The position numbers were made by a program, and so were the translations under genes. A stretch of 64,000 bases of DNA from Polytrichum commune. Taxonomy: Eukaryota; Streptophyta; Polytrichopsida; Polytrichales; Polytrichaceae. Location: the NCBI GenBank assembly GCA_950295325.1, contig OX485805.1:25347501-25411500 (forward strand), read 5' to 3'. Below the pieces are notes generated by a model that did no database searches, was not told the DNA's origin, and saw only the letters and a program-made list of their open reading frames with translations. Positions within the stretch are counted from its first letter, which is position 1. The number at the start of each line of letters is the position of its first letter. Shown piece by piece: positions 30,613 to 43,990 of this stretch.

Positions 30613-32283
30613 CATGGGCCCAACAAATCGGCACATAAGATTTGGGAACAAGCAACTAGGATGTTGGAATTTGTAGCCGGCCACACTGAAGTTGAGTCTT
30701 CCTACACTACATTACTCAAAAATAGGAAAAATAACATATAGAGGGTTTTGAATAATATCATGACTTCTAGAATTGAACAAGTCGTACACCATAGGCTAAA
30801 AGCATGTTGGGCAAACAATAATTCAAAAAGTCAAGCCCAATGTTTTTTGAAATGAATGAGTCAAATGGCCTAAATGGAAGGAAAACAATGATTAAGAAAG
30901 TCAAAATATTAGTAAATTTCTCAACACTCAATACTTTCTCAATTTTATGAATAGGAGGGAGCATATGATGGATTTATCTCTCCCTCTTAGCTAAGTTTGT
31001 AAATTTCTAAACATGAGCACACAACAATAGAAAACATTGCTCACAATCTTAATTAGCACACTAAGTGAACTTAACCTAAACCCTAAAGGTTAACATGATG
31101 TACTCAACTGTTACAAATGACTAAATAAGTTACAATACGTCCTACGGTAGTTTAAGCAAGTCATAGCTTAATTCTCGGAGAAGTGAGATAGTCGGGAAAG
31201 GAAGAGGGGGAGGACAATAATACAACAATTCAAAATGAAAACCATTTAAGACCCATTTGTCTTAGCTACCCAATCAACAATAGTTGGTCAAGTTGATGTG
31301 AATGTCACCTCGGCAATATTTTATTCTAGATCACATTTCTGAAGTACGTAGTGTAAGTATGTGGTTTTATAGTCATCCAAGCTTAGAAGATGTGCAATTA
31401 TAATGTGCAATATAGCCATAAAGAGTCAAGATGGGTACAATAGTAAAGAGCCTATAACTCACTACAACTAAGTTGAGAGATGATTGAGATTCTTGAACTA
31501 TTTTACATCATGTTTTAGCATTAACGCTAGATACTCAACTATCTTCGATTGGTAGAAGGAGATTTGCAGTTTAATGTTTTTCAAGAATTGAGTGAACAAA
31601 ATGTGGCCTCTTTGTAGTGAATGTGGTGACGTCATTGTCCTTTGGAGGCTCCAAACTTTAGGATTTAGGTTCGTATTTTATTTCACAACACATTTAGCAT
31701 TAAAATATTATTGGAGCCTCAATCCCTATGGAACTAACTAGTTGGACCCATGCCACCCTGGCCCATTGTATATAAATTGATATCCCAACAATCTTATGTC
31801 TATCCCTGTCCGTTACACCCGTGCACATGATTACAAAGAGACAAGGTTATTGTGTACGGGCATACCTCTCATTCATCATACATAAAACCCATGAAAATTA
31901 TGCATTTTGGAGTTTTATTTTTCTAAGAAAAATGGACTTGACATTGGAATTAGCTTTGAAGACCTTGAATTAGTCCACTTGATGTCATTTGAGATGAATT
32001 GGTAACAAACCTATAGGGGGCAAAGTTTTTATGATGGATGGAGGAGCGGTCCACTCGTATATAATAAAGCTTTACTTCTCTTCATGGATTCAATATCCCG
32101 TTGCACATGTGCATTGGGATTAATATCTTGGGTTAGCCCAACCCCATATGCCCACCAACCCCATGTGTACCCGCCATATGCATGTATGCCCATGCTTGTT
32201 AGCCCCTCATGATCCACCACATTCCCCTGCCATGTCTGTGCCACCTCCCCCTGGTTTCTCCCACCTTTTCTTCTTGTAATCCC
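30613..32283. other. Intergenic, no gene recognised
   Basis: AT-rich sequence without coding features. A short stretch near 31860-32020 has a weak, broken resemblance to about 60490-60560, probably another old repeat. Confidence 0.35.
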
Positions 32284-33173
32284 CCCACAATCCTCATAAT
32301 TAACCACCAAGATTGGACACCACAAAAATTAACCCTCACCAAAGGAGCAGATATCCACGTCATCTCTACCATACCACTTCATACCATACAATATAAACCC
32401 ACGCCAGAATGGCCACAATATTACCAATATACGGAACCATCACTCACATTCATTATATACATACACAACCAGCTAACCCCAACACTGCACCAACAATTCC
32501 CAAACAATCTAAATAGAGTCCTAAAAAGAATTACCAACACCCACATAGACATCCATCCCATTCAACCCACTCCCAACAATTATCACATTAAATTTTCCAA
32601 AACATGGAAAACCGCTCCCACAAACCACACCATCCCCCCCAACAACAACATAACACTACCCCTACGTCCCGCATACGACCACATACACCCCCTCAAATAC
32701 CACCCACAACAATGCATATATACGGACGGGTCCTTCATCCCACCTTCCAAAAATTCCGAGGGACAAATAGTCAGCAATACCGTGGGCTTAGGGGTATACA
32801 GTCCCAACAATAATACCCAAATAGCCGAAAGATTACCGGGATATCCCAATATTCTAAGAGCCGAGCTCAATGCCATACTTATAGCCATAAAAACTATACA
32901 AACCACCCAAATAGACATACATATATTCACAGACAACCTCAACATCATCTACCTAATAAACAACCACATCCAACACCCAACATCTCAACACCACCACCCC
33001 GATAAACTACTCATCGCAGCCATCGTTCACCAAATATATTGGACCCCACACATGATACACATACACAAAGTACGCGCACACACGGGAATTAGAGGCAATA
33101 AAATGGCGGACGCACTAGCCAACGAAGGGACACTCAAAGACAAACCGGAAAACACACCACACATACACATAGC
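32284..33173 (+). pseudogene. LINE copy 2: RNase H domain
   Basis: Motifs CIYTDGS, RAELNAI, IFTDNLN and KVRAHTGIRGNKMADALAN are present. E-to-K and L-to-M changes in the last motif and the missing N-terminus argue against function. The frame runs into the hAT insertion. Beyond it the original reading would meet a TAG where copy 1 has tryptophan (PYW). Confidence 0.8.
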
Positions 33174-33184
33174 CACACCTTTTA

Positions 33185-33445
33185 TAGCCCATTAGCTAGC
33201 TGGGCTAGCCCATATTTTTGAGGCCTTAATCTTGCCATAGCTAGGCTAGCCCATACTTTTTGAGGCCTCAATCTAGCCATAGCTAGGCTAGCCCATATTT
33301 TTTAAGGCCTCGATCTAGCCATAGCTGGGCTAGCCCATATTTTTTGAGGCCTCGATCTAGCCATAGCTGGGCTAGCCCGTATTTTGGGAGGCCTCGATCT
33401 AGCCATAGCTGGGCTAGCCCATTTTTTCTGGGTACCATTTTCAGC
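33185..33445. repeat. hAT left subterminal tandem repeat, 42-bp period
   Basis: Six units containing GGGCTAGCCC-type dyads at about 33206, 33249, 33291, 33332, 33374 and 33415, with GAGGCCTCGATCTAGCCATA between them. Such subterminal repeats are where hAT transposases bind. Confidence 0.8.
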
Positions 33446-33547
33446 CATATAGCTGGACTAGCTGACCTAATAAATTAATTCATGTAGCTCATATAATGAA
33501 TTCAAGGAGACATTGTCTCATCAATACAATTATATTTCATATCAGTC

Positions 33548-34251
33548 AAAATCACTCATCATCATCAATATCTAAAACATGTTGCTCATCATTCTCTACC
33601 AACAAATTGTCATCATCCTCTATCTGCAACTCCTCATTGAAAATAGGGCGTTTGGGAATGTGATTCTTCCAATCAGAATTATCCAACAAGATCAACTTTT
33701 CAGCATTGTATGACATTAGATGTTTGTTCAACTTCAACATTATTGATGCCTTTTGCAAATCCTCCCCCAAGCGATAATCTCTTTGGAGTAATGATATCAT
33801 TTAGACTACCAAAGTCACATTCTAGCCCACCCGATCCGGGCTTGGAGGCTAGTAAAGCGGCGGCTACTTCCGCCAAACACGGCATTCTATATCGTTCATT
33901 CCACCACCAACTAACCAAATTCCCAGGTTCAGGGAATTTCTCACTGGTGATGGAGAAATACATGTGTATCTCGGTCGCCACCATGGCCACCGGATCATGT
34001 TCAATATCCACCTCCTCACTCTCCTCATGGTTGGTTTGCACTGCGTCACCAATGAGATCCTGCAACATTGCTCTAGATGCTATAGGATCTGATGCTATCT
34101 TTCGATGCTTGACTAGACGGCCGCGGTCAGCATTGATCTCCGGGAGAAGGGATATGATCGCCTCATCTTTCTTCTCCGCCAATCGCTTGATGGTTTTCCA
34201 AATCACACCGTCATGGATGAGATCGTAAAATTTCTTGATCACACCTGCCAC
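33548..34251 (-). pseudogene. hAT transposase C-terminal fragment
   Basis: The minus strand reads LVSWWWNERYRMPCLAEVAA followed by LLASKPGSGGLECDFGSL and ITPKRLSLG, the hAT C-terminal dimerisation block (W..N..RYP.L..LA...L..P.SS...ER.FS..G). A frameshift near 33765 moves the end into another frame (KLNKHLMSYNAEKLI, acidic tail). The catalytic DDE domain and BED finger are absent. The N-terminal MAGVIKKFYDLIHDG may be a fusion of the start with the C-terminal part through internal deletion. It cannot transpose on its own. Confidence 0.72.
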
Positions 34252-34619
34252 GTCAATCGAATTGCTGAGCTACTAGTTACAAATGAGATCCGGCTATTAG
34301 TTGCAGGTGAGATCCGGCTACCAGTTACAGAGATCCGGCTACTAGTTGCAGATGAGCAGGTTGAGTTTCAGAATGAACTTGTTGAAGTTCTTGTTCAAGA
34401 CTTCAAGAGAACGACCCATCTTTTTAGAGGAATGTAGAGAATATAGCCCACTTTGAGTAAAGACATATCAAAAGATGTAAACATGTAACCGGTTGCACTT
34501 GGAAGCACTTGGATATGGGCAGATGATCTCAACCCTAAAAATTTTATGGTAGTGGTAGGGATGACATGGCTGGGCCTTAGCTTGAGCCAATTGAGTTACA
34601 TGACTTATCTTTAGCTAGC

Positions 34620-34785
34620 TAATAACTAGTTGGGCTAGCCCATATTATCTGAGGCCTCGATCTAGCCATAGCTGGACTAGCCCATATTTTTTGAGGCCTC
34701 GATCTAGCCATAGCTAGGCTAGCCCATAATTTTTCAAGCCGCGATCTAGCCATAGCTGGGCTAGCCCATTTTTTTTGAGAACCGT
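34620..34785. repeat. hAT right subterminal tandem repeat, 42-bp period
   Basis: Four units of the same 42-bp repeat as at the left end and in the same orientation. An 83-codon open frame here (minus) is a by-product of the repeat. Confidence 0.78.
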
Positions 34786-34868
34786 TTTTAGCCATAATTG
34801 TTAGTATTAGGTTAGCCGCTAGCCCAAAAAGTCCGTGGGCTAGCGGATGTACAAGGTCTGCACATAGC

Positions 34869-35838
34869 ACACGCTACCCCCTACTAGCTAGCAACCTCCC
34901 CCACGGCTACACATGATGGAGCCATCCACAACCTCCACACATTCATAATGAAAGATCACGAAAATCGAGAAACTTCACTAGCCAAACAAAAATTCCCATA
35001 CGTAGCCAAATGGCTCTCGAATGAAGGAATCAATCAAAAACTCTCCAACCATTTTTGGAAACATGATAAAATACCCGACACACAAATTACCCAAACTCTA
35101 AAATTTAGATATGCCCAATACATGGGTAACCATAGGAAAAATATATTTTGGCCCCTTAAATATCAAAACCCCAACTGCACACTATGTCGCACCAATGATA
35201 GAGACACATGGCCACACCTATTATCCACATGCGAACACCCATACCTAAAAGGCCTACGAATCGCAAGACACAACAAAGCAACCCACCTCATTGCCCAAAC
35301 CCTACAAGCCAATAAAAACACCAGGTTCTTCACCTTGACCAATGCGGGCAAATTACCCAACCAACCCCAAGACCAAACAATTCCCAACTGGCTCCTCCAA
35401 TGTATATGCACGCAAGCACCATGTCATTGTCAAGCCAAATTAAGACCAGACATAATGTGCATTATCGGAGCTCCCAACCAAACGCAAACTCCAATACTAC
35501 CCTCCCCAAGCCACACCGTACAATTCATTGAATTCACCTACTGCCACAATAGATTCCCCGAACAAGCCCGCACACACAAACACAACAAATATGACCCGTT
35601 AATTACCACACTAAGAACTAACGGATGGAATACCAACCCCCTCATTACTATCACCGCAGGAGTAAGAGGTGCTATTCACGAAAACTCCATCAAACAACTA
35701 ACCAACCTGAAAATCCCCAAATCCCACATCAAAACCCTCATGAAAAACATACACCAAAATGCCATTAAATACCTTACCTATTTGGTCTTAAATAAAAGGA
35801 AACTTGACAACAAACAAAACCCTATCCCACCACCATAA
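34869..35838 (+). pseudogene. LINE copy 2: CCHC knuckle and restriction-like endonuclease
   Basis: After the hAT insertion one frame continues for nearly 300 codons. It has NCTLC...DTWPHLLSTCEHPYL (knuckle), RIARHNKA, then LRPDIMCI, FIEFTYCHNRF and HKHNKYDPL, then ITITAGVRGAIHE and LTYLVLNKRKLDNKQ to the natural stop. In R2-type LINEs the same order (CCHC, then R/KPD, E/D, KY) defines the RLE nuclease. This is the best-preserved copy of the domain in the window and shows that knuckle and nuclease were one frame. The copy is not functional because its 5' part is missing. Confidence 0.75.
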
Positions 35839-36000
35839 GGTGGAAACTATCTTACACTACACCAGAGCCCACCTCCCACAGGAGGCATAACACCCAATAT
35901 TGCATCTCGGACTCCCGAGATCAATATAGGGTTAACGGGCTCTCATTCACGCCGGTATGCATAATACGGGCGTTATCTTTTCTTTTTCTTTTCTTTTGTC

Positions 36001-39000
36001 ACATGTTTATTTAGGGGAGAATCTTTGGCTTGTGACCCTTTTTTCTTTGGAAACATTTTGGTTTTTTAGGCAAGAACAATAAGGGACGGCACGGTGACGG
36101 CCACCACCACCACGCCCCGAGCTACATCTAGTTGCAGATGAACCAATTGAGTTTGACAAATAACCGGTTTAAATTCAAGACTTTAGGAAAATTAACGATT
36201 GATTTAAAGGAATCTGCAAAGTATTCCCCTTTTTAATAAAGAAAAACCAAAAGATGTCAATATGTAATTGGTTTATATTGGAAACAATAGGATCTCGACC
36301 GATTATTCTCAAAATCCTCCCCAAACACTAGTCAATGTAACCTTTTTAGGCCCACACCATTTAATATATATTAAAATTAATATCATTTCTAAGAACATGA
36401 AGTATTGTGAGTTGAAAAATCTTTTATCAATATCATACTAAAAGTATTAAAGGTTCTTAACATATTCTTATCTGGCACTTGAATTTCATTCATATGTTGG
36501 TTTGTAAGCGACCTCAAATATTCAAGCCACGCATAGAATATAGCGGGTCAAGGTATTTTCTACCCACACTAACTTTCAACACATATTAGTAGGTGTAAAA
36601 ATTGGTGTACTTACAAATGCTATGTGTATACATTATTAATTGTAAACATAAACATTAATCTATGCCATGCCCGCACTTACTGGTGGGCATAGCCAACAAA
36701 TAGCTGCCAACGGTACATGGCACTTTTATGTTTACTTTTAGCTAGCGAGTGCTCAAGACTCGAGTACATCTCATCTAGTCGCTAGCTGAAAATGACGAAA
36801 AAGTGACCCATATTGGTGGGAGTTGTCCACGGACTATGTCATCTAGTTAGTGTGAACGGAACTTTACATCGTAAATATTTCTTTCATCTTGCCTTGTGGT
36901 AAGAGGAACTTTCACCACCAATATACAGTGAAAATGTGAATAAGGATGTGTAAAGTAGGTTGGAGGGGAATCATTCTACATTCTCTGTTGCCACCCTATA
37001 TTTTTTTCAATTTCAAAAGGCAAAGCCAACCTCTTAATCCCAACCTCAATTTAATGTTCCACGTGTTGCTCCTACTTGAACAAAGAAATCATATCTCCTC
37101 AACCAAGATCTATGTAAATTGATTTTATGAAATTGATTTTTAAAGCCCAAGCAACCATAAAGTTTATGGGACTAGAAGATTCTTGTGCTCGTTAGATAGT
37201 TATTACAAGGCCCTCCAATTAGATCTTAACATTACTAAGCAACTAGATGATGGTCTCTTCCCAAAGAAAGAGGCTCCAACTAAAAAACTATGATAGATTA
37301 TAGTTGCTTGTTGAAAACTCTACAATACATAACTTGAGTGCTCCTCATAAATGGAGAATCTTTGTAAATTGAAGAAGAATTATGCATTTTCTTGCATGGC
37401 CCTGTGAACACAATCAAGAAGTTGAGTAAAGGCATGATTGACTTTTTGAGTCTAGAATGAGCATCATATTTTGACCATGCAATGTAATCTCTATTAAATA
37501 CATCTCTTGTTGGGATCCATTCTTGAAGACAAAATTACCACATATCATTTAAATACACTCTTAACTTTGTATTACCATGCTTGTGGCAATTAAAAAGCAC
37601 GGTGTCGTGATGTGTGCCGATTAAGGGTCGAAACTTGGCAATTAGATGAGTTGGTAGAGTTTCCATATATTAGTAAAACGATGTTAGTATAGTCATATTC
37701 TAGTTTGTAGTAGTTGAAGACTGGTCATAATTTTATGATCAGGTAGGACAAAGTTAGGTTTAGGGTAGATTAGGGTTAAGCGGCGGTTGAGTCTTAGCTG
37801 CAAAAGGGATCTTTGTACCCTAATCCCAAATGCTTTCTATTGGCCAAGGGGTCCAAAGAAAGGGTATTTAAGGGAGGGAAGTTGGGGTGATTAACATTCT
37901 TAATCTTATACTTCCTATTCTTCTTGGAGGTGTTCGGGTTTTGGTGCTTGGAGAGTGGAAGTTTCTTGAGAGTTAGAGAGTTAGATTTCTTTAGAGTTAG
38001 AGAATTGAAACTTCTTAAGAGTTAGAGAGTTGGAACTTCTTGAGAGTTTGAGAGTTTCTTTTAGTGTTTTTAAGCACTAGGGAGCTTAACGGTGATGATG
38101 TGACTTGAAGATGTGTGGAGAGAAACTTGAGGCATAGTTGTATTTCTACACTTTATTTTATAAAATAGCATATTTTGAAACTTGGTTTACGCATGATTAG
38201 ATTATAAACTTGATGTGAGAATTTAAAGAGATGCTTGGTGAGGTACTTCTTGTGTTTGTAAAGCATGAAATGTTAGTTTCGAAAGATACTTGATAGTGGA
38301 TGATAATTCGTTTAGAAGAAAAACACTGTGAAACCTCCAACAACTACCACGTCAAGAAACTTTGTGTTTTCCAGGCATCTCACAACAAATTACATGACAA
38401 AGACATCTTAAGGAGTTATATAGTGTTAACATGAATACATGCTAAAAGAGAACTAGTACATCATGTGACATTAAATTTATAGAAAACGTACATATAATAT
38501 TGGGGATTTTAAAAAAGTAAAATATGTTTACATATAAAATATATTCAAATATTATAGTTTATTTTATCTAGTCAGTACATTTAAAATAACATGGAAACAA
38601 TTACTAGGGATAGCATGTCTACAGTAGGGCATGTGCTACTAGATGAAAAGAAGTAATTTTCTATTGAAAAAACTTGGATGGATGACTTTGCAGATTGGTT
38701 TGCTTCAACGTTATGGGACCAATGTATCCAATGTGGAGTTAATGTTCTCTACCTATGTGGTGGGAGGGAAAATTATAGTGCATTGTTTGAATTGCAATCT
38801 TCTTTCCAATTGTCTTTGGCAGTATAAGTAAAAAAAGGGTATTTTTAAATGATTGCCCCCATAAATTATATATATTGGAAGGGTGTATTAAAATACAAGC
38901 ATTTATCTTATTTTGAAAATAACCATACCTTATAATCTTTTTTGCAAGGTAAATAACCCCCCAATCCCCCCCCCTCCCCCCCCCCTCCCGCCCCTAATAA

Positions 39001-39952
39001 ATAGGTCATAAGCCCATGTGTATGCATTAATATGAGAGGGATTGACCCCCCCCCCTGAGAAACGTGACAATAAGGATTGAGATTCAAATTGAGAACATAT
39101 GATCCCTAGAATTTTAGGATGTAAGAGAAGGAGTGACATAAGGAGGTTGATATTATGGAGTTTAGAGTGTACATGTCTCTTATTAGGACAAGTAACTAAA
39201 ATAAGCACATCTACCTCAAAGCGCTAATGAGCATGCATGTTTATATTAGATTACTGCATGCCAAGGGGGTGGACTCTTCATACCATGTATGGACTAATGT
39301 GAGTGCCTTAGTGTGCATAGTATAAGAAATTGGTTTTAGCTAGTGTGTACATCTAAAAAAGCCTATTAATTTTATGCAAGGGTAGATATGCAAAAGGGGA
39401 CCTAAGACTTAGCGAATTTTTTGATAATACATGTGTTTGTTCCATCCATTGCACGTTTCATCCTTTGTTTTCATATGGTCATAGTCCTCAATGACTACCA
39501 TGTCTCTTCTTGTCAGGGTTTGCATAGCCAAGGTTCTAGGATTTTGCAAAGTAGAACCTCTTGGAGCTTTCATGGGATTCCTTTAGTTTTCCCCTCGAGA
39601 TTCTGGCTGAGTTATTGAGCTCTTAACTTTGATTGTTTGATACCATCGTTGAGTTACATGCTATGGCTTAAAAACAATCAATGACTTTCTCATTGGAAAG
39701 GGAAAGTGAATTTTATATATGTTGGTGACACTGTAAACACAACAAAACTTCACACAATAAGACATATAGTATATGGTTATGGCTATTGACACGATAACAC
39801 GTACTCTTATAAAAATTTAACCATTGCCCGAAGTGCTCAAATTGCGTGAAACATGGACAATTGCAGTTCCCATCCAATCCGATATAGTTTATCTTAAGAA
39901 GTTATCGACATTTGATACAATAGGTTTTTCATTACTTCTCAATCCACTCGCT
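36001..39952. other. Intergenic, no gene recognised
   Basis: The stretch 36110-36330 resembles 34340-34560 inside the hAT element (AGTTGCAGATGA, AAAGATGT motifs), so an older hAT relative may lie here. At 37950-38060 GTTAGAGAGTT-type units repeat four times. At 38955-39055 dense C-runs occur. Otherwise no features are seen. Confidence 0.35.
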
Positions 39953-40291
39953 ACACTAAATTTTGTAATGAGTTTCATGTGGTATTTTATGTCACTTGTG
40001 GTAACTTAGCTATTGACATTTTTTACGAATAAGTTTACAAGTACATGCGATACCAACTTACTTTTACGCAATGAATTACTTACAAAATTTGGTTTATTCA
40101 TCATCCTAACATTTTTGTAACGAAGTATTATAATAAATGATTGCAAGTGGCAATTTTTATAACAATTTGTAATTTTTTTACACATAATGACAAAGAATGT
40201 TAGGTGTGCATTTCCTTGGGGGGGGGGGGGTACACAATTAGTATTGAGCAAGACAAATAGAATTGGTGATACTAAATACGTTATTTAGTGT
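39953..40291. mobile_element. MITE, ACACTAAAT family
   Basis: Ends ACACTAAAT and ATTTAGTGT. A 12-G run lies at about 40218-40230 inside. Confidence 0.65.
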
Positions 40292-41771
40292 AGGACAATA
40301 AGGGAGTCCATTTCGCACTCCACTTTGACATGGAGTGCTTTCATGTCAACATCTAGAAGGTGGTATTGACACATGTGCTACTTAGTAGAGCAAATTCGAG
40401 TAAATTGGGCACCCATCTTAGTCGATAAGTAGGGAGAAGAAGGCTTGCAAATAAGAATGAAAATATCTATTTACGTATATATTAAGACTAAGATCTCTTA
40501 ACTCACAAATATTAAGATAGAATACAAAGATCAAAGATCATACAAAACACAAACAAAATAATCTTAGTATTTTGCAAAGAGCTCCAATCACCTAGTGGGT
40601 AGTGTTAGGTAATTCCAAACTTTTGATGAGCTTGGAAATACGCAAGCAATTTTTGAAAATGTGAACACTTGTGCTTGAGAAGATGTTATTTGTCGTTTTG
40701 AAATGTAGGTAATTGTATACTAAAAGACCGTGGACATGATGTGTCCAAGCATTTGGCATCATAGTGGAGACATTAAAGCGGGTGTGCTCCAACAATTTAT
40801 TCCAGAATTGGCCAAAAAGTCCAAAATTATCTAAATATTAATTTATTGTTTTAGTGAAGGCTTGGCCTATGTATCTTTGGCAACCATCAACTAAGAGATG
40901 GTGGTAGTAGCGGCCAATGTGCTAGATGCCAACTGCAATCGTCACAGAAGTTTGGTCAATGCAAGTGAGCAGCCTGCTTTGAATGGTCCCAACTCTCTAA
41001 GTATATTCTAATTGAACAAGGTGAAGAAACTAACGAACCAATCAACATTGCCAATGCTTACCCCCAATGTCGTTGATATTATTGTAGTAATAAAATTGAC
41101 AAGTGTATTTTAAATAGGTGCCTTCCAATGTTGTGTTCTTTATGATTAATTGTTTTGACATGTATGACCCGTTTTTTGAGAAATGGAGAGCCAACCACCA
41201 TAAAATATAGCTTAAAATGATAGCCAAACCAAGTGTGACAACCCTATGAGGGTGATAGAGGATGGATGGATTGTGTCAAGTTGGTACATAACTTGATAAC
41301 TTACTTTTGAGCGATGTTACTTTCTAGGAACATAACATTCTCCAATTGGGGCTGGATTTGATGGGACCAACACCTAGCCCGCCAAATGCTTGCTTCAACC
41401 AAACGATATTCAAATATTGTGCAATTTACAAACTAAATATGAAATGGGGATGACATAAACTGTAAAAAACCATTCCCATCAATGCACAATGTCCAAAAAT
41501 GGTTAATAATACCATGAACTATTGACCAAATGAATATGATCATGTCGGATTCTGGCTAGGTTGAGAATTGGCCACTAATGCATTTGATGAAACTAGAATC
41601 ATACATCTTTGCATGTTATGAAATAAGAGAACTTGTCACATAAGATTGAAGATTTAGTTGTCTTCCCTTTTACTAGGGACTTTGTGAGTTACAACCCTTC
41701 AACTATCATTCCCAATTGGTCCAAACAATTCTCCTTGACCCAAAGTATTCCATATTACAACACCTTTCACC
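40292..41771. other. Intergenic, no gene recognised
   Basis: No coding or structured feature seen. Confidence 0.35.
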
Positions 41772-42130
41772 ACACTAATATTGTGTTGGTGTCATATGGT
41801 ATTCTCTGTCAACGTGGTAACTTCTCTAAAGATACCTCTTATGAAAAAAAATCACAAGTATTGTCACAAAAAATTGAGACTTGGATGAAACCCATGCCAA
41901 TTATCAAAACAAAGTTTTGATATATTTTGCATTCAAGGAATTATGTGATGAAATGTTATCATGGATGATTGATATTTAGAGGAAAAATAACTTGAGAATT
42001 GACAGTAATTGCAACATTGAAGCTCTACAACCCCTATTTTATTAGCAAGGAATGACAAATAATGTTAAGTTTACATTCAATGTTGGTGACACTACATGGG
42101 CAGTTTACAATTAGAATCGGTGACACTATG
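41772..42130. mobile_element. MITE, ACACTAAAT family, diverged copy
   Basis: Internal sequence (GTGTCATATGGTATT..., AATTGACAGTAATTGCAAC..., GGTGACACTA) matches the family and is closest to the partial copy at 63655-63880. The ends are degenerate. Confidence 0.5.
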
Positions 42131-42426
42131 GTTAACTTATTATTATTATGATTATGATTATCATCTTCTTGTTCTTGTTCTTCTTTTTTCTAATCAAGAA
42201 ATTCCAAGCTATAAGGGGTTCCCAACTGCCATATATGTCCATGTGTTTGTAAGTTATGGAATTTTTGCAGGTGGGAAATGGAGGTTACCGTGCACATCTC
42301 ACATGGAAACATGTGTGTCCATAGCAATATGGTTGGTTGATAACTAACTTAAAGTGCAGTCATGAGACAAGTCAAATGTAAGATCTGGGATGGAGAAAAA
42401 TGCAAACTTCTTATCTCCAACCTAAG

Positions 42427-43990
42427 TGTGAGGCCAAACCCACCACCCTTAAGCGTCCTAGTCCGGGTGATAGTTTTGAGAATCGCATGCACTCCATAGA
42501 ACTTGTGGTAGCGTGAAATGTAACTTCCATCTCATTGGTCACCCACCTTACTTAAAGTCATGTCATTTTATTAATGCTAGCCTCATGAATGGGTGGAGCG
42601 TTGGCCTTCTCAAGGGTCCAACCCTCGGCCTTGGCTACACGTGCCCTTAAGGATATTCTTCTTGAAACCTTAGCTTTGGCCAAGGCTTTCTCATTAGTGA
42701 TCTTAGCCTCCGTGAGGTTATGGCTTGTAGACTCCATGTGGCAATTAAGTTTCTAATGTATTAATCCCCCATTGTCAACCCAAGGCCGTTCTCTGTGTGT
42801 GGAACCACACAACCCACCCTGGTACTTCACATCAAGCTTAGCACTTCAATTTATTCCATAATAAGGACACAAGTATTAAAGAACACTCTTCCCTATTCTA
42901 TTGCTATCTCACCCCCTTGGACCATTGCTTAACTACCACCCTAGTCTTAAGTATGTAACCCCGCTATAAACCTCGGCTCCTTCAACCTTAGGTGGCAGCC
43001 GCTCAATACTCCAGCTCTCGGCCTTGCTATGGCAGCAGCTTAATACCCAGCTCTCAGCCTTGTGGTGGCAGCAGCTTAATACCCAGCTCTTAGCCTGGCT
43101 ATAGCATCAGCTTAATACCCAGCTCTCAGCTTGCGGTGGCAGCAGCTTAACACCAGCTCTCAGCTTGCTATGGCAGCAGCTTAATACCCAGCTCTCAGCT
43201 TGCGGTGGCAGCAGCTTAACACCAGCTCCCAGCTTGCTATGGCAGCAGCTTAATACCAGCTCTCAGCTTGCTATGGCAACAGCTTAATACCCAACTCTCA
43301 GCTTGCTATGGCAGCAGCTTAATACCCAACTCTCAGCTTGCTATGGCAGCAACTTAATACCAGCTCTTAGCCTTGCTATTAAATCTCTAACAAACCCCCC
43401 CTAGCTAATTACTCTAACCAAGCCTTACTAATCCTAATAAACTACTAAGTAAGTCCCACCTTAATCAAATATATTTCTAAGTTCCCCCCCTAATCACATA
43501 TATTTTCTACCACACTACAACACACACCCACACACCCACACTCACACACTCACACACACCTCTAAGAGGGAGAGAGAGAGAATGAGAGAGATGAAAAGGT
43601 TAAGAGAGGGAACTTAAGTAGAGGAGAGGATAAGGGAGGAAGAGGAGAGATAGGGCATCCAATCACAACCCCTTAAACCTTCTCCCCCTTAGTAGGACCT
43701 CATCCTTTCCGCTAACCCTTCAACCCCTAAACCAACAAGAACACGTTCTAATTCAAACAATTAACTCAAAGGCTCTTCCTCTTGCCTCCTCAAACACTAC
43801 TCCTCTAATCAAACACTCCCTAATGTCACTAAGCTTCTAATTCACCACACAAAATGGCTTAAGGCCTAAACACAAATCCACACCAAGCCTCACTCTTTTT
43901 ATACTTTTGATTGTTTTAACAACACTCCAAATGCAATTCTAAGTAGATCCTAAACATAAGACAAATATGAGCACTCATTTTGGGCTCATA
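42427..43990 (-). mobile_element. Solo LTR, 1564 bp, minus orientation
   Basis: Bounded by TGTGAGG... and ...GGGCTCATA (a mutated ..CTCACA end) with a 5-bp target duplication CTAAG (42422-42426, 43991-43995). It is the reverse of the LTR at 50446-52702: TGAGCCCAAAA at one end and GGCCTCACA at the other, with a TATAAAA box near 43900 (minus). No internal region or coding sequence remains, so it is a product of recombination between LTRs. Confidence 0.82.
42990..43385. repeat. Tandem array in the solo LTR, about 33-36 bp units
   Basis: About eleven units of CAGCTCTCAGCTTGCTATGG and GCAGCAGCTTAATACC type with small length changes. Confidence 0.88.

Larger units (their letters stand above)
33174..34860. 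mobile_element. Deleted hAT element inside LINE copy 2, 1687 bp
   Basis: Flanked by an 8-bp target duplication CACATAGC (33166-33173, 34861-34868). The ends are CACACCTTTTA and, reversed, CAGACCTTGTA, an imperfect 11-bp inverted repeat. Subterminal regions carry tandem 42-bp units around GGGCTAGCCC (about 33185-33440 and 34620-34780). Inside is only the C-terminal part of a hAT transposase on the minus strand. Excising the element restores alignment of the LINE. Confidence 0.85.
32284..36000 (+). mobile_element. Dualen/RandI-like LINE, copy 2, 5'-truncated and split by a hAT element
   Basis: Homology to the minus-strand copy begins near 32284 in the linker before RNase H. It continues through RNase H, is interrupted at 33174-34860, and resumes to the 3' end with the same pyrimidine tail (about 35970-36000). 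Everything upstream (endonuclease, reverse transcriptase) is missing, as usual for incomplete reverse transcription. A clear target duplication was not found because both junctions are pyrimidine rich. Confidence 0.85.

Noticed and set aside
34619-34870. 83-codon frame with WASPAMARSRPQ repeats
   Set aside because: A by-product of the 42-bp hAT subterminal repeat.
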